Assembly: GCA_020002185.1 (NCBI GenBank)
Contig: CM034542.1
Span: 58,893,973-58,957,972, forward strand
Origin: Paraescarpia echinospica
Taxonomy: Eukaryota; Annelida; Polychaeta; Sabellida; Siboglinidae
DNA: 64,000 bases
Direction: 5' to 3'
Both the position numbers and the translations under genes were made by a program. Below the pieces are notes generated by a model that worked only from the letters and a program-made list of their open reading frames with translations, had not been told where the DNA came from and made no database searches. Positions 53,101 through 62,530 of this stretch are shown piece by piece. Numbering within the stretch: the stretch's first letter is position 1; every line of letters begins with the position of its first letter.

Positions 53101-56100
53101 CCCCTTGCTCCACGTGGAGCATAGGCCAGCCACGTTGACTCTCCGGCACACAGGGATTGCATGCATTATGCCCCGTGCTCCACGTGGAGCATAGGCCAGC
53201 CACGTTGACTCTCCGGCACACAGGGATTGCATGCATTACGCTCCTTGCTCCACGTGGAGGATAGGCCATCCATGTTGACTCTCCGGCACACAGGGATTGC
53301 ATGCATTATACCCCTTGCTCCACGTGGAGCATAGGCCATCCATGTTGACTCTCCGGCACACAGGGATTGCATGCATTACACCCCTTGCTCCACGTGGAGG
53401 ATAGGCCATCCATGTTGACTCTCCGGCACACAAGACTTTGGGTGATCCTCTCAATGTCCTTCCAGATATAGCCACTCCTCTTGACTTCTTCAGCTGTGTC
53501 CGTTTGCCTTCGTTTTCTTTGATGATTCCACGTCAGAGACTGTCTTGTGATGTTTGTTGTTGGCTTTCTCAGTGTGTGTCCAATCCATCCCCACTTTCTC
53601 CTCAGGATCTGCTTGGTGACGGGTTCTTGGCTAGTCCTTTCGCACAGCTCCTCAGCAGGGATATCAGTCTATATATAGCACACACATTCGCCGCGATCGA
53701 CAGGACGCAGACTCGACACGTGGCGCCACGTACCTGCATGAAGTTCGAGAAGGTGACGCAGACCATCATGAGTTTGTGGACGGTCTTGAGCAGCTCTGGG
53801 TTGGTGAGCATGCAGTCATTGAGACACACGTTGAGGAAGTCTGTGTGGTACGCCAACACGTCATCTATGTTGCTCACCTGAAACATGGCAAGCAAATCTA
53901 ACTACCCCTAATTCTAAAATATAGATTTAATGGTTTTAGGGTTCATACCAGACGTTAGACAGACATACATTTATTGTTCATAAGGGTTGATCAGTTTAAC
54001 AAGATTTAACAAGATTGCCATCCAGAGAATTAACTCTAGATGGCAGGTGGACAAGGAAGCCCTTTGGCTTATCGAGAGTCCAACCCTTTTATCTACATAT
54101 ATCCAGCCCTTCTGAGGTATGTGTCAATTTTATTTTTAAACATATTCACACTACTAGCACCCACACAATCATCAGATAATATGTTCCATACATTCACAGT
54201 CCTTTGTGAAAATTAGAACTTTCTCACGTCTAATCTACACTGCTCCTTTACAAATGTAACTTCATGTCCTCTAGTCTTTCTATCTTTCTTAACTGAAAAA
54301 AACATATTTCTATCAATATTTTCATAACCATTCAATATTTTAAACAATTCTATCTGATCTCCTCTCAATCTCCTGGTCTCTAGTGTTATTAAACCACATT
54401 CTTTAAGGCGTTTTTCATAACTAAGATCCCTCAGTTTTGGTATCATTTTAGTCGCTCTCCTCTGTACTCTTTCTAGCATATCTATGTCCTTCTTACGGTA
54501 TGGCCTCCACGCTTGTATACAATATTCTAAATGAGGCCTAACTATTGTTTTGTACAGCGGTATTATTAGTTCTTTTTCTTTATATGCTATATTTCGCCTA
54601 ATCAATCCAAGGATTTGATTTCCTTTTGAAGCTGCAATTCCACACTGCTCTGAAACCTTCATGTCGGCATTAATTGTCAGCCCTAAGTCTTTTTCTTTTA
54701 CAGTAGTACTTAGTACAGTTCCCCCCATTGTATATTCTACATATTCGTTCCCATGTCCTGTGTGAAGGCATTTACATTTCCCAAAATTGAACAACATTTG
54801 CCACTTTTCAGACCATTTGATCAACCTGTCAAGATCATCTTGTAAATGCTGTCTATCTCCATCACTTTTAATCCTTCTAAACACTTTTGTATCATCTGCA
54901 AATTTCAACACCTTGCTAGCTATATCATCGTCCAAATCGTTTATATATATATTAAGAATAATATAGGTCCCAGTATTGATCCCTGTGGAACCCCACTCAA
55001 AACTGATTTCCAGTTTGAAGCCTCCCCATCAACAACTACCCGTTGTCTTCTGTCAATCAGCCATTTTTCTATCCAGTTAATTATACCATTTCCTATGCCA
55101 TGGGCCTTTAGTTTAAGTAGTAATCTTTGATGTGGCACTTTGTCGAAAGCTTTTTGAAAATCTAAGTAGACGATATCTACTGATGATCCATCTACCCACA
55201 TAGTGATATCTTCCAAAAAACAACATATTTGTTAAGCATGACCTCGCTTTTAGAAACCCATGTTGAGATGGGTTTATCAAGTTATGTTTAACAAGAAAAT
55301 CCACCATGTGATCTTTAATTAGTCTTTCTAATAATTTACAAATCACCGATGTTAAACTAACTGGTCTATAATTATTTGACTTGTTTCTCGAACCTTTTTT
55401 AAATAACGGTATAATGTTTGCTTCTTTCCATTCTAAAGGAACCACTCCCTCTTCTAATGACAAGTTGAAAACTGTTGCAAGCGGTATGCTAATTTGTTCT
55501 ACAATTTCCAATAGTAGTTTGGGTGGAATACCATCCACTCCAGGTGATTTATTATCCTTCATAGCCCTAGTTTTCTTAGCTACCACTTCTGGGGTTACAA
55601 TTAACTGTCTTAAATAGTCTGATTCTGCCCCCTTGAACTTAGCCTCTGGTACTGGCAGTGAACCAGTGTCTTCTCTGGTAAACACTGAACTAAAATACTC
55701 TGCCATTCTGCCTTCTGCCATTAAGAATCCTTCTGATATTATATTTCCAGCATTATCTTCTAGAGGACCGACCTTATCCTGAACTTTCTTTTTGCTTCGA
55801 ACATACGCATAAAAACTCTTGCTGTGATGTTTTATATTACAAGATAAATTTATGTTCATAGCTTCTCTTTGAATTTCTAATTCTAAGCTTGGTTTAGTGC
55901 TTCTTTATAAATCTTGTAGTCTTCGTCATTTCCACTACGTCTATATGACTTCCACATCATTTGTTTATACTTAATTTTTCTAATGGATTCTTTCGATAAG
56001 TGTTTCTTTTTGGACCACTTCCCGTGTTTTTTAAGGGAACAAATTTGACGATGATGCATTCAATTTCACTCTTTAATATATTCCAGCATTCTGTTGCTGT

Positions 56101-59100
56101 CTTATTCTTCAGTGTGTTATTCCAGTCTATCTTTGCTAAATATTTCCTTATGTCCTTATATTTTCCTTTGTGGAAATTTCTCCTGTACTGCTTTTTATTA
56201 TTCCTTTGTGATTTTACTTTGATGGTAAAATGTATCTGGTTGTGATCACTATTCCCCAGTGGCTCATATATCCTGACATTGTCAACTAATTCATTCTGTG
56301 AGGACTAAACTATGTCTAACACATTCTCTCCCCTGGTTGGTTCTAGCACATGTTGAGAAAGGAAACTATCTTGTACTAAAACTAAAAACTTGTGGTCCTC
56401 ACTACCCATACTCTGTAGAGATTTCCATTTTATATGCCCATGGTTAAAATCCCCCATAATAACAGTCCCGTTTGCTCACTTCCCTTATAGCGTTTTGTAT
56501 TTTTTCATTCTCTTCTATGCTTATGTTTGGACTTCGATAAACTAATCCAACCGTTAACGTTGAGTTTCCTGTAACTATGTTACACCAAACAGCTTCTTCG
56601 CAATCTGCTTCTCTGTCTAATTTTATTTCATAAGCCTGGATAGATTCTTTAATATATAAAATAACTCTACCTTCCCTTCTTCCTATTCTATCTTTCCTAA
56701 ACATTACATATCCTGTCAGTCCCAATTCGGCATCTGATATATCGGTGGTTGCCCATGATTCGGTTATACCTATTATGTGAGGGTCAATGTCTTCTACCAT
56801 AATGTTTAGTTCATTTCTTTTGTTTACTATACTCCTTGCATTTAAACAAACACATTTATATCCAGCTTCAGAACAGTTTTCCAGACTGTTCTTTGCTGAA
56901 TTATTTTTGCTGTCTTTATCTATGCCTCCAGTTTCAGGCTACTCTGCGAGTCCCCCTGCGAATTTAGTTTAAATAGATGCAACCTGTCCCACTGTCAACA
57001 GATCGCAGCAGATTCTCTGAGAATACTGCTGCCCCCTTTCCACTTAGATTGAGGCCATCTCTCATGTACATATCTTCTCTCCCAACAAAGTACCCCCATA
57101 AATCTGTGAATCCCACGCCCTCTTCTTCACACATCTGCTCAACTAGTGCGTTGATCGCCATCCTCTTACAGTTTCTGTATGTTCCTCTCATTACTGGCAA
57201 AATTCCTGAGAGAACAACCTGTTCCACTCTTGTCTTCTTTAGCTTCCTCACTAGATGTCAGTACTTCTGAACTATCCCAGTTGTTCCCTCCTTGTCTGCA
57301 TTGTTTGTCCCTACTTGTACTAGTAGAGACCCTCCCTTGCCATGCCCCAATACCTTCTCTACCCTTTCGGTCACATGCTCTATCCTAGCCCCCGGTAGAC
57401 ATACAACAACGTCCTTCTCCTCGAATATAGTCTTGTCTGTTTTTCTCAGAATTGAATCGCCCATAAACACTCTCTCTTTTCTCCTTGCCCTCTCAATCAC
57501 TGCCTCGGAGTAGCTCCTCCGGTTTGCATATGTCTGGTTGTTGTCTTTTCCTCTTGCCGTCTTCTTTCCTGTCACATTCTCTTCCATTCCCTTCTTTCCT
57601 GTCGCGTTTTCTCTTGTCCCCTTTCCTCCTGTCATCTTCTCTTCTAGCACATTTACTCTCACTTCCTTTCGTCCCTTCATCTTTCCTCCCATCACATTTT
57701 TTTCTCTCCTCTCCTGTCCCTTTTCCCCGGCTACCTCCTTCACTACGGTCACTTTCTCCCCTGTCACCTTCACGCCTGTCATGTTTTCTGTTTTTTGCTG
57801 AACACTCTGTCTTCTTCCATCAGTCTTCTGTCTCACAGTCTTACCAACTGCCTCTGTGGTATCTACCTCTTCACCACCTGTATCGCTGTCGCGTCTCCCC
57901 TCGTTCTCTACAGTCTGACTACCTGTTGATCTATCCCCACTGACCCGTTTTCTTTTCCTCTGCCGAACACTTTTCCTCCGTCCCTCTGTCTTCTCAATTT
58001 CTTGTTCCTTCACACCAGTCACTTTCCCTCCTCTCAGTCTCCTTTCTTCAGTCTCCATGTCACAACTCTGCTCCTTCTGTGTTGTAGAATTCTCAACTCT
58101 CTCCACGTCATCCCTCTCTGCTCCATCTATTTCTATGTTGAATCTCGCCTCCATCTCCTTCACTATATCCGTCAACTTACACACCTCCTTCATCAGACAT
58201 TCCACCCTCAAACATCCCATACACCGAAAGGTGAATCTGTCATCTTTGGTCTCTGCCCATGATTTTGGACAGCCAAACAACGCAAAATCCACCCAGCTCT
58301 GGCAGTCGTTGCAAACTAAGTGTCATTTTGCCCTGAGTTGCCGCTTGCAAAGTGCCATATCAGAATTTATTTACGTTCAAAATAGTTTTTATATAGTCTT
58401 TGAAAAGACTTTTCTGTGTACAATTTACATCAGATTGTTTAGGTTATAGTTAGTTATATTTGTTAACACACAGTGACACACTGTGCCTTACCTAATTATG
58501 ATGTCGATGACAATGTATTCAAGTTAGGCTTAGATACAAGGTAGTCTTTACAAAGACTGTTTCCTGTGCACTAATATACACTTTAAAGTGTCATTTTGCC
58601 CTGAGTTGCCGCTTGCAAGGTGCCATATCAGAATTTATTTATGTTCAAAATAGTTTTTATATAGTCTTTGAAAAGACTTTTCTGTGTACAATTTACATCA
58701 GATTGTTTAGGTTATAGTTAGTTATATTTGTTAACACACAGTGACACACCGTGCCTTACCTAGTTATGATGTCGATGACAATGTATTCAAGTTAGGGTTA
58801 GATACAAGGTAGTCTTTACAAAGACTGTTTCCTGTGTACTAATATACACTTTAAAAGGTTGTTATTTCAGGTTTTAATTACTCATCTAACTACATCGATT
58901 ATCTCAAATAACGCTATTCTATTGTCGTTCACGTTATGTTAACTTCGCCAGTGACCTACTTTGTAAACAACGTTCCAATTACATTAACGTCCCCAATTAT
59001 CGCACGCAAATCACCTACTTTTAATCTACCCTAGATTACTCCCTCTAGCTAACTTTTAACAAAAAATATTGCTTAGTATATATCTATAATTACATTATGT

Positions 59101-60686
59101 ATGCTATACACTCAATAATATCACTTATCTTAATCAAATATCCTTATATTTTCGCAAGTTTGCTGCACCAAATTCAAACCAATTCACCACTGGAAATTCC
59201 TCTGTAAGTTGGGGATATTTTATATAGTTAACAATAAAACAAAAAACTTTTTAAATTTTTTGTATTTTCAAAACGTCATTTACAATACTCAGGTATGTGC
59301 CTAATCCATTGCATTTGAACATTACAAATTAATTTGTTTTTACACTTTTTTCAAAATCACTTAGGGGTTAATGGTTCATACTGGACATGAGACAATTGTT
59401 CAGAATACTACGTTTTTTTATTGTTCATAGTCAGGTAAAATGTTCACCAATCAGTTTACATAACTTTACAAATTGTAGAAAACATGCGTAGCACTGCAGT
59501 GAACAAAGTCCAGTTCAAAGATTTGTAATCTTCGTCAAACGTGTGATAAGAATACGTTGTGAAATCATCTCCGCGTCTCGAGCATTCATTGTGGAACCTG
59601 TGTAGTTTGGTTTCTGATCATACCAATTACCAGGTTATCCTTTCTGGAGCTTGGGTATTTTGTAAGTATTAAATAATAATAATGCTGATATCTGCTTAAT
59701 TTGTTGCATTTGAACACGTAAAAACAGATAGAAATTAATTAATTAAATATCTATGTTACAAATATCTATGTTACAAATCCAAAATACAGTACTCCTCTGA
59801 CAGTTATCCTGAGCTTTGCCATCATTTTAGACTACCTTCCCTTCAACATCATAGGTAAGTTGCAGATCTTATGTTTTTACACAAGTGTGTGCACTCCCAA
59901 CCAGACTCGTCGTATCTGGTAGGGGCTATCTAATGTCACTGTCCTTCACGATCTCTACGAAACTACATCCCTTTTAGAGTTTCCAATAGCAGAATCAACA
60001 TCAGAAAACACTGTGTTTTGAATAGTTGTATGACTACTTTCAACACATTGTATTTAAGTGATCCAACTTACTTCAAAAACTTCAAAACCTCAATTCAAAA
60101 ACATTTCTATGTATAACAGATGTTTGCCTGGTATATTTGATGTTGATATTATGTGGTTTTTATGTCCTTATTGTTCTTATTGTTTTTATTATTCTATTAT
60201 TGTTTTATTATTTACATGTATTGTTTCAGTTATCAGTCCTGTTACTGGGTCCACCGGACCTGTTGGAATCTGAATAAATACCAAAAAAAAATACAATACA
60301 GTATCTTAATGCATTTTTACACTCGGTTATTAGTAGTAACATGATTACATTTATTAATTAACGTTAAAGTGCACCAGTGTGTGTAATACAGGAGCTGGTG
60401 CTACAACAGAACCATGTCATGTTTTAAAGAATGTTGTTAACCCAGATGACATTGAATCCCTGACCTTTGACTAAATCCAACAATGTCACATCTGAGGGAA
60501 AATGCACTCACTGAGTCTAGATTTGCTTCGAGAAGATGCCAGTTGGGTTCGATAACCTCAAACATCATATAGTACAGAAAGTTCTGCACAAAGTTGAGCA
60601 TTCTTTGTCGTAGGGCGAAGGCCGCTGCGTACCATCGACATTTGTGAAGGGTGTATCTCTTGGCTGACTTGTTGCTTAGCCAAACA
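43989..60686 (-). CDS. TUBGCP2: Gamma-tubulin complex component 2, 3' part of gene (partial)
   Basis: GCP2 is a core subunit of the gamma-tubulin small complex and ring complex that nucleates microtubules at centrosomes. Five C-terminal exons are readable on the minus strand: 60512-60686, 53734-53877, about 52040-52180, 48000-48160 and 43989-44100. Spliced in order they reproduce the family C-terminus: VWLSNKSAK, FALRQRMLNFVQN, YYMMFEVIEPNW, SNIDDVLAYHTDFL, CMLTNPELLK, FSNFM, then LDFNGFYTEMLE. Phases agree across the joins, except that the end of the third exon is uncertain. The 5' exons must lie beyond 64 kb or were not recognised past 60.7 kb. The introns contain CR1 and L2 LINEs, a SINE, a MITE-like element and several large minisatellites. 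It is convergent with TEAD, with stops 9.3 kb apart. Confidence 0.95.
44697..46555 (-). mobile_element. L2-type LINE, 5'-truncated, RT mostly intact
   Basis: Three minus-strand open segments make one RT protein. 46537-46124: EVRKIIMSSPNKSCDLDPLP and NIINLSLSSGKFPDDFKHAL. 46079-45075, extending upstream: QSAYKQFHSTETALLKVHND, LLDLSAAFDTIDH, GIPQGSVLGPLLFTLY, HLYADDTQIYISL. 45061-44843: RAFSVAAPYIWNSLPVNVK. Two frameshifts separate them, near 46170 and 45070. STETALLKV and LDLSAAFDTIDH are typical of the L2 clade. The 3' end is a TTA repeat (plus-strand AATAATAATAATAA near 44697). Catalytic YADD is intact. It sits in the last TUBGCP2 intron, same strand. Confidence 0.92.
46820..47105 (-). mobile_element. 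Possible tRNA-derived SINE
   Basis: Minus strand reads CATGGTAGTGTAGTTGCTAG (A-box-like), then GAGTTCAATACCTGG (degenerate B box). It differs from families A and B. Moderate to weak support. Confidence 0.4.
47105..47880 (-). other. TUBGCP2 last intron, no element recognised
   Basis: AT-rich noncoding sequence between a SINE-like piece and the donor-derived minisatellite. Confidence 0.5.
47884..48020 (-). repeat. 22-bp minisatellite copied from the TUBGCP2 donor junction
   Basis: The minus-strand unit is ATGACCATCCTCCACAG|GTAAC, six junctions in all: one authentic (48000/47999) and five copies downstream. One copy has an A in place of C in the CCACAG box. Each copy includes the last exon codons and the GTAAC donor. 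Confidence 0.93.
48000..48160 (-). CDS. TUBGCP2: TUBGCP2 penultimate exon
   Basis: 161 nt, acceptor TCCACCAG|GTGGTG, donor CCACAG|GTAACA. It encodes VVLEHVDQMAGSENFERTIA, KFESNFSQLLVDLLDSIMES, VSNCENKRMTILH plus two bases of Arg, like the FEATI-KFD-NFSAHLLDLL segment of vertebrate GCP2. The last 22 nt around the donor are repeated about five more times downstream; the authentic donor is the first one met in transcript order. Confidence 0.92.
48368..49428 (+). mobile_element. CR1-type LINE, 5'-truncated copy 2
   Basis: The open frame to 49327 is uninterrupted: RQRVVVDGEASNWKSVLSG, VPQGSVLGPILFLIYINDLD, KFADDTKVFRRIKSDGDRQH, IQAWRPYCKKDIDMLERVQR, RRATKMISNLRDLSYEIRL, ending FKNKIDTHLKKAGYM. 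The catalytic FADD box is intact. The 3' UTR holds a perfect 10-bp-stem hairpin (49378-49404) and a repeated ATCTTGTTAA tail. Sequence is very close to the copy at 54.0-55.1 kb but in opposite orientation. It lies antisense in a TUBGCP2 intron. Confidence 0.95.
49499..51630 (+). repeat. 59-bp satellite-like array, about 36 copies
   Basis: Unit ACATTTGACAGCACTCTTCA plus ATCATTGTGATGCCTGGCTA and ACAAAGACTACTCCTAGTA, nearly invariant. The main variants are AGCATT/ATCATT, CCTAGT/CCTGGT, TTTGAC/TTTTAC. Stops in all frames; in the TUBGCP2 intron between the exons at 52.1 and 48.1 kb. Confidence 0.97.
51839..52020. mobile_element. Palindromic MITE-like element, copy 2
   Basis: Ends are AGTAGAACCACACTATTAAG and GATGACCAAGGTTCTACTGT, inverted around AGAACC. 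Internal TGACCTTAATTGCGAGGTGG is the reverse of the motif in copy 1 (21351-21500). The minus strand carries AATAAA at 51932-51937. It lies 20 bp downstream of the stop of the TUBGCP2 exon at 52040. Confidence 0.6.
52040..52180 (-). CDS. TUBGCP2: TUBGCP2 variable exon, 3' boundary uncertain
   Basis: The acceptor TTTGTCAG|CGACTG is good and in phase with the previous exon. It encodes RLVKTTELELDIPHPTQMST then LQAAPTPRDRKADPGKKKAT and SKASTQ before TAA at 52040-52042. Its position and length fit the poorly conserved linker between FMQ and the last conserved helices. No suitable GT donor is visible before the stop. Phase-0 GC candidates exist (AAG|GCTACC, AAG|GCATCC, AAG|GCAGAC), but none has a strong consensus. 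The alternatives are a GC-AG intron or a terminal exon ending at this stop, with AATAAA on the minus strand at 51932-51937. Confidence 0.72.
   Translation of the reverse strand, partial: RLVKTTELELDIPHPTQMSTLQAAPTPRDRKADPGKKKATSKASTQ
52182..52290 (+). repeat. AAC/AATAAC-rich simple repeat
   Basis: ACAACAACAACATAATCATA-type repeat next to the TUBGCP2 acceptor; on the minus strand it forms the T-rich pyrimidine tract before TTTGTCAG. A perfect 24-bp AT-rich palindrome follows at 52317-52340. Confidence 0.8.
52661..53432 (+). repeat. 70-bp minisatellite, 11 copies
   Basis: Unit CAGGGATTGCATGCATTACG plus CCCCTTGCTCCACGTGGAGC, ATAGGCCAGCCACGTTGACT, CTCCGGCACA. Each copy has the self-complementary CTCCACGTGGAG (core CACGTG; one copy CACATG). 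The repetitive minus-strand 68-aa frames are offset copies of each other, not genes. Confidence 0.96.
53734..53877 (-). CDS. TUBGCP2: TUBGCP2 exon (NIDDVL / CMLTNPELLK)
   Basis: 48 codons in phase 0 between TTTCAG|GTGAGC and ATGCAG|GTACGT. It reads VSNIDDVLAYHTDFLNVCLN, DCMLTNPELLKTVHKLMMVC, VTFSNFMQ. DxCMLTNPELLK is a strong GCP-family marker. A complete CR1 LINE sits just upstream in transcript order (54.0-58.85 kb). Confidence 0.97.
54213..56890 (-). pseudogene. CR1 ORF2: endonuclease and reverse transcriptase
   Basis: The endonuclease start is visible as CLNARSIVNKRNELN then IMVEDIDPHIIGITESWATT. One stop follows before RT. RT blocks: MKDNKSPGVDGIPPKLLLEI, NIIPLFKKGSRNKSNNYRPV, SLTSVICKLLERLIKDHMV, YLDFQKAFDKVPHQRLLLKL, SGVPQGSILGPILFLIYI, LKFADDTKVFRRIK. 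A frameshift near 55220 and a TA-run length change near 54938 break the frame; a nonsense change (TCA to TAA relative to copies 2 and 3) lies at about 54213. Confidence 0.9.
56964..58310 (-). pseudogene. CR1 ORF1: PHD-like finger, charged linker, SGNH esterase-like domain
   Basis: The N-terminal part has CNDCQSW, then CPKSW and FRCMGC, a Cys pattern like a PHD-type zinc finger. About 200 residues rich in Lys/Glu/Gly follow (TGVKVTGEKVTVVKE). The C-terminal part has an SGNH/GDSL hydrolase signature: RVFMGDSILRK (block I), LVQVGTNNADKEG (block III), and RDGLNLSGKG where block V DxxH is expected. One frameshift near 57255 separates the last two. No in-frame ATG precedes the zinc finger in this copy. 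Broken copy. Confidence 0.85.
58321..58856 (-). repeat. Two 268-bp tandem units at the CR1 5' end
   Basis: Plus-strand TGTCATTTTGCCCTGAGTTG starts at 58321 and again at 58589, and the two units match almost base for base to CTAATATACACTTTAAA. They lie directly before ORF1, the place where promoter-bearing monomers occur in some LINEs. Confidence 0.9.
58857..60511 (-). other. TUBGCP2 intron, no element recognised
   Basis: AT-rich noncoding sequence between the CR1 5' end and the exon at 60.5 kb. An open frame at 60058-60273 is hydrophobic low-complexity sequence without support. Confidence 0.5.
60512..60686 (-). CDS. TUBGCP2: TUBGCP2 exon (helical C-terminal domain)
   Basis: 175 nt; acceptor TTACAG|T, donor GACTCA|GTGAGT. 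The first base completes a codon from the missing upstream exon; then VWLSNKSAKRYTLHKCRWYA, AFALRQRMLNFVQNFLYYMM, FEVIEPNWHLLEANLDS. This matches the GCP2 segment NVWISNK to EPTWHILE in vertebrates. It ends in phase 0 and joins VSNIDDVL of the next exon. Confidence 0.95.
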
Positions 60687-60704
60687 CTGTAACACAACCA
60701 ATTC

Positions 60705-61262
60705 AACAAAGGTAAGTTCTTACGTAGGACAGTAAACTGCTTTACGCTTTACTCCCAGGCAGACCTGTTCAATTTAACAAATGTAAGTTCTTATATAGGA
60801 CAGTAAACTGCTTTATGCTTTACTCCCAGGCAGACCTGTTCAATTTAACAAAGGTAAGTTCTTATATAGGACAGTAAACTGCTTTACGCTTTACTCCCAG
60901 GCAGACCTGTTCAATTTAACAAAGGTAAGTTCTTATATAGGACAGTAAACTGCTTTACGCTTTACTCCCAGGCAGACCTGATCAATTCAACAAAGGTAAG
61001 TTCTTACGTAGTAGGACAGTAAACTGCTTTACGCTTTACTCCCAGGCAGACCTGTTCAATTTAACAAAGGTAAGTTCTTACGTAGGACAATAAACCGCTT
61101 TACTCCCAGGCAGACCTGTTCAATTTAACAAAGGTAAGTTCTTACGTAGGACAGTAAACCGCTTTACGCTTTACTCCCAGGCAGACCTGTTCAATTTAAC
61201 AAAGGTAAGTTCTTACATAGGACAGTAAACTGCTTTATGCTTTACTCCCAGGCAGACCTGTT
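60705..61262 (+). repeat. 71-bp tandem repeat of a SINE 3' region, about 8 copies
   Basis: Unit starts at 60705 and 60776 and continues to 61260; one copy is shorter by about 10 bp. Each carries AAGGTAAGT on the plus strand, a match to a 5' splice consensus. It begins 19 nt upstream (in transcript order) of the TUBGCP2 exon at 60512-60686. Confidence 0.93.
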
Positions 61263-61508
61263 CAATCGAACACCGTCTCAACTTCTCTGGGAAGCATCCA
61301 GTCAGGCTGCAATTAATGCGTGAAGACTATTTGTACACAAATATCCACCACTGTCTATAGCCAGGTACTCATTCATACAGCTGAGTGAACTGGAGCAACG
61401 TAGAATGAACAAACTTGCCTAAGGTTTGACACTGCTGCACAGGATTCGAACCCGGGTTCTCTCGGTCGAGAGTCCGAAGCTCTAGCCACTGCACCGCGGC
61501 GCTCCACA
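60705..61508 (-). mobile_element. SINE family A with amplified tail unit
   Basis: 61260-61508 read on the minus strand is the tRNA head (GCGCCGCGGTGCAGTGGCTA, B box GGTTCGAATCC) and body of SINE family A. The 3' part is repeated about eight times as a 71-bp unit down to 60705, each with AACAAAGGTAAGTTCTTACG and CTCCCAGGCAGACCTGTTCA. The tail expansion is unique to this copy in the window. Confidence 0.88.
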
Positions 61509-61814
61509 TTGTACTTATATATATATGCCAATGTAACTAAACTATTACCAAAAACATATGTGGACCGAATGCAAAAAAGTACTTATATTACCATCACTCA
61601 TTCATGTTGGCCAGTGGGGTTGAACTTTACTGGCTTCAACCATCTCCATTGTTACCACTAATGGGCACTGTGATGCCAGTTTGCTTCTACAAATTTGTTA
61701 TTTAAAAAAACATTAAAATACAAACACATGTTGTGATGCCCCCAAAGAAAAATGTCCCAAGTGTGGTGCCACCTACTTGCAGAGTTGACGTTCTACGTGT
61801 TTCGAGTAGAACAA

Positions 61815-62530
61815 GTGGCGGAACAACATCTGATAGCGCGTCAGTGCCTGCAATAATTGTCACTGTTAGAGACAGAACAACATCTGATAGCGCGACAGTG
61901 CCTGCAATAATTGTCACAGTTAGAGACAGAACAACATCTGATAGGGCGTCAGTGCCTGCAATAATTGTCACTGTTAGAGACGGAACAACATCTGATAGCG
62001 CGTCAGTGCCTGCAATAATTGTCACTGTTAGAGACAGAACAACATCTGATAGCGCGTGAGTGCCTGCAATAATTGTCACTGTTAGAGACGGAACAACATC
62101 TGATAGCGCGTCAGTGCCTGCAATAATTGTCACTGTTAGAGACAGAACAACATCTGATAGCGCGTCAGTGCCTGCAATAATTGTCACTGTTAGAGACGGA
62201 ACAACATCTGATAGCGCGTCAGTGCCTGCAATAATTGTCACTGTTAGAGACAGAACAATGTCTGATAGCGCGTCAGTGCCTGCAATAATTGTCACTGTTA
62301 GAGACGGAACAACATCTGATAGCGCGTCAGTGCCTGCAATAATTGTCACTGTTAGAGACGGAACAACATCTGATAGCGCGTGAGTGCCTGCAATAATTGT
62401 CACTGTTAGAGACAGAACAATGTCTGATAGCGCGTCAGTGCCTGCAATAATTGTCACTGTTAGAGACGGAACAACATCTGATAGCGCGTGAGTGCCTGCA
62501 ATAATTGTCACTGTTAGAGACAGAACAACA
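61815..62530 (+). repeat. 54-bp minisatellite, about 13 copies
   Basis: Unit ACAACATCTGATAGCGCGTC plus AGTGCCTGCAATAATTGTCA and CTGTTAGAGACGGA. 54 = 18 codons, so a 329-codon minus-strand frame (62691-61702) stays open with a repeating ALSDVVPSLTVTIIAGTD peptide. No gene evidence. Confidence 0.95.

Larger units (their letters stand above)
54000..58856 (-). mobile_element. CR1-type LINE, near full length
   Basis: From its 5' end on the minus strand: two 268-bp tandem 5' units (58856-58321), ORF1 (about 58310-56964), ORF2 endonuclease (about 56890-56000) and RT (55859-54130), then a 3' UTR with hairpin and an ATCTTGTTAA-type tail at about 54000. ORF1 and ORF2 are each interrupted by frameshifts or stops (about 57255, 55220, 54938 and a TCA-to-TAA change at 54213), so this copy is inactive. 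It is inserted in a TUBGCP2 intron on the sense strand. Two other copies occur in the window, at 48.4 and 63.8 kb. Confidence 0.93.

Noticed and set aside
52536..53475. Series of 68-aa frames with MQSLCAGESTWLAYAPRGAR
   Set aside because: Offset reads of one 70-bp minisatellite; each ends at a repeat-borne stop.
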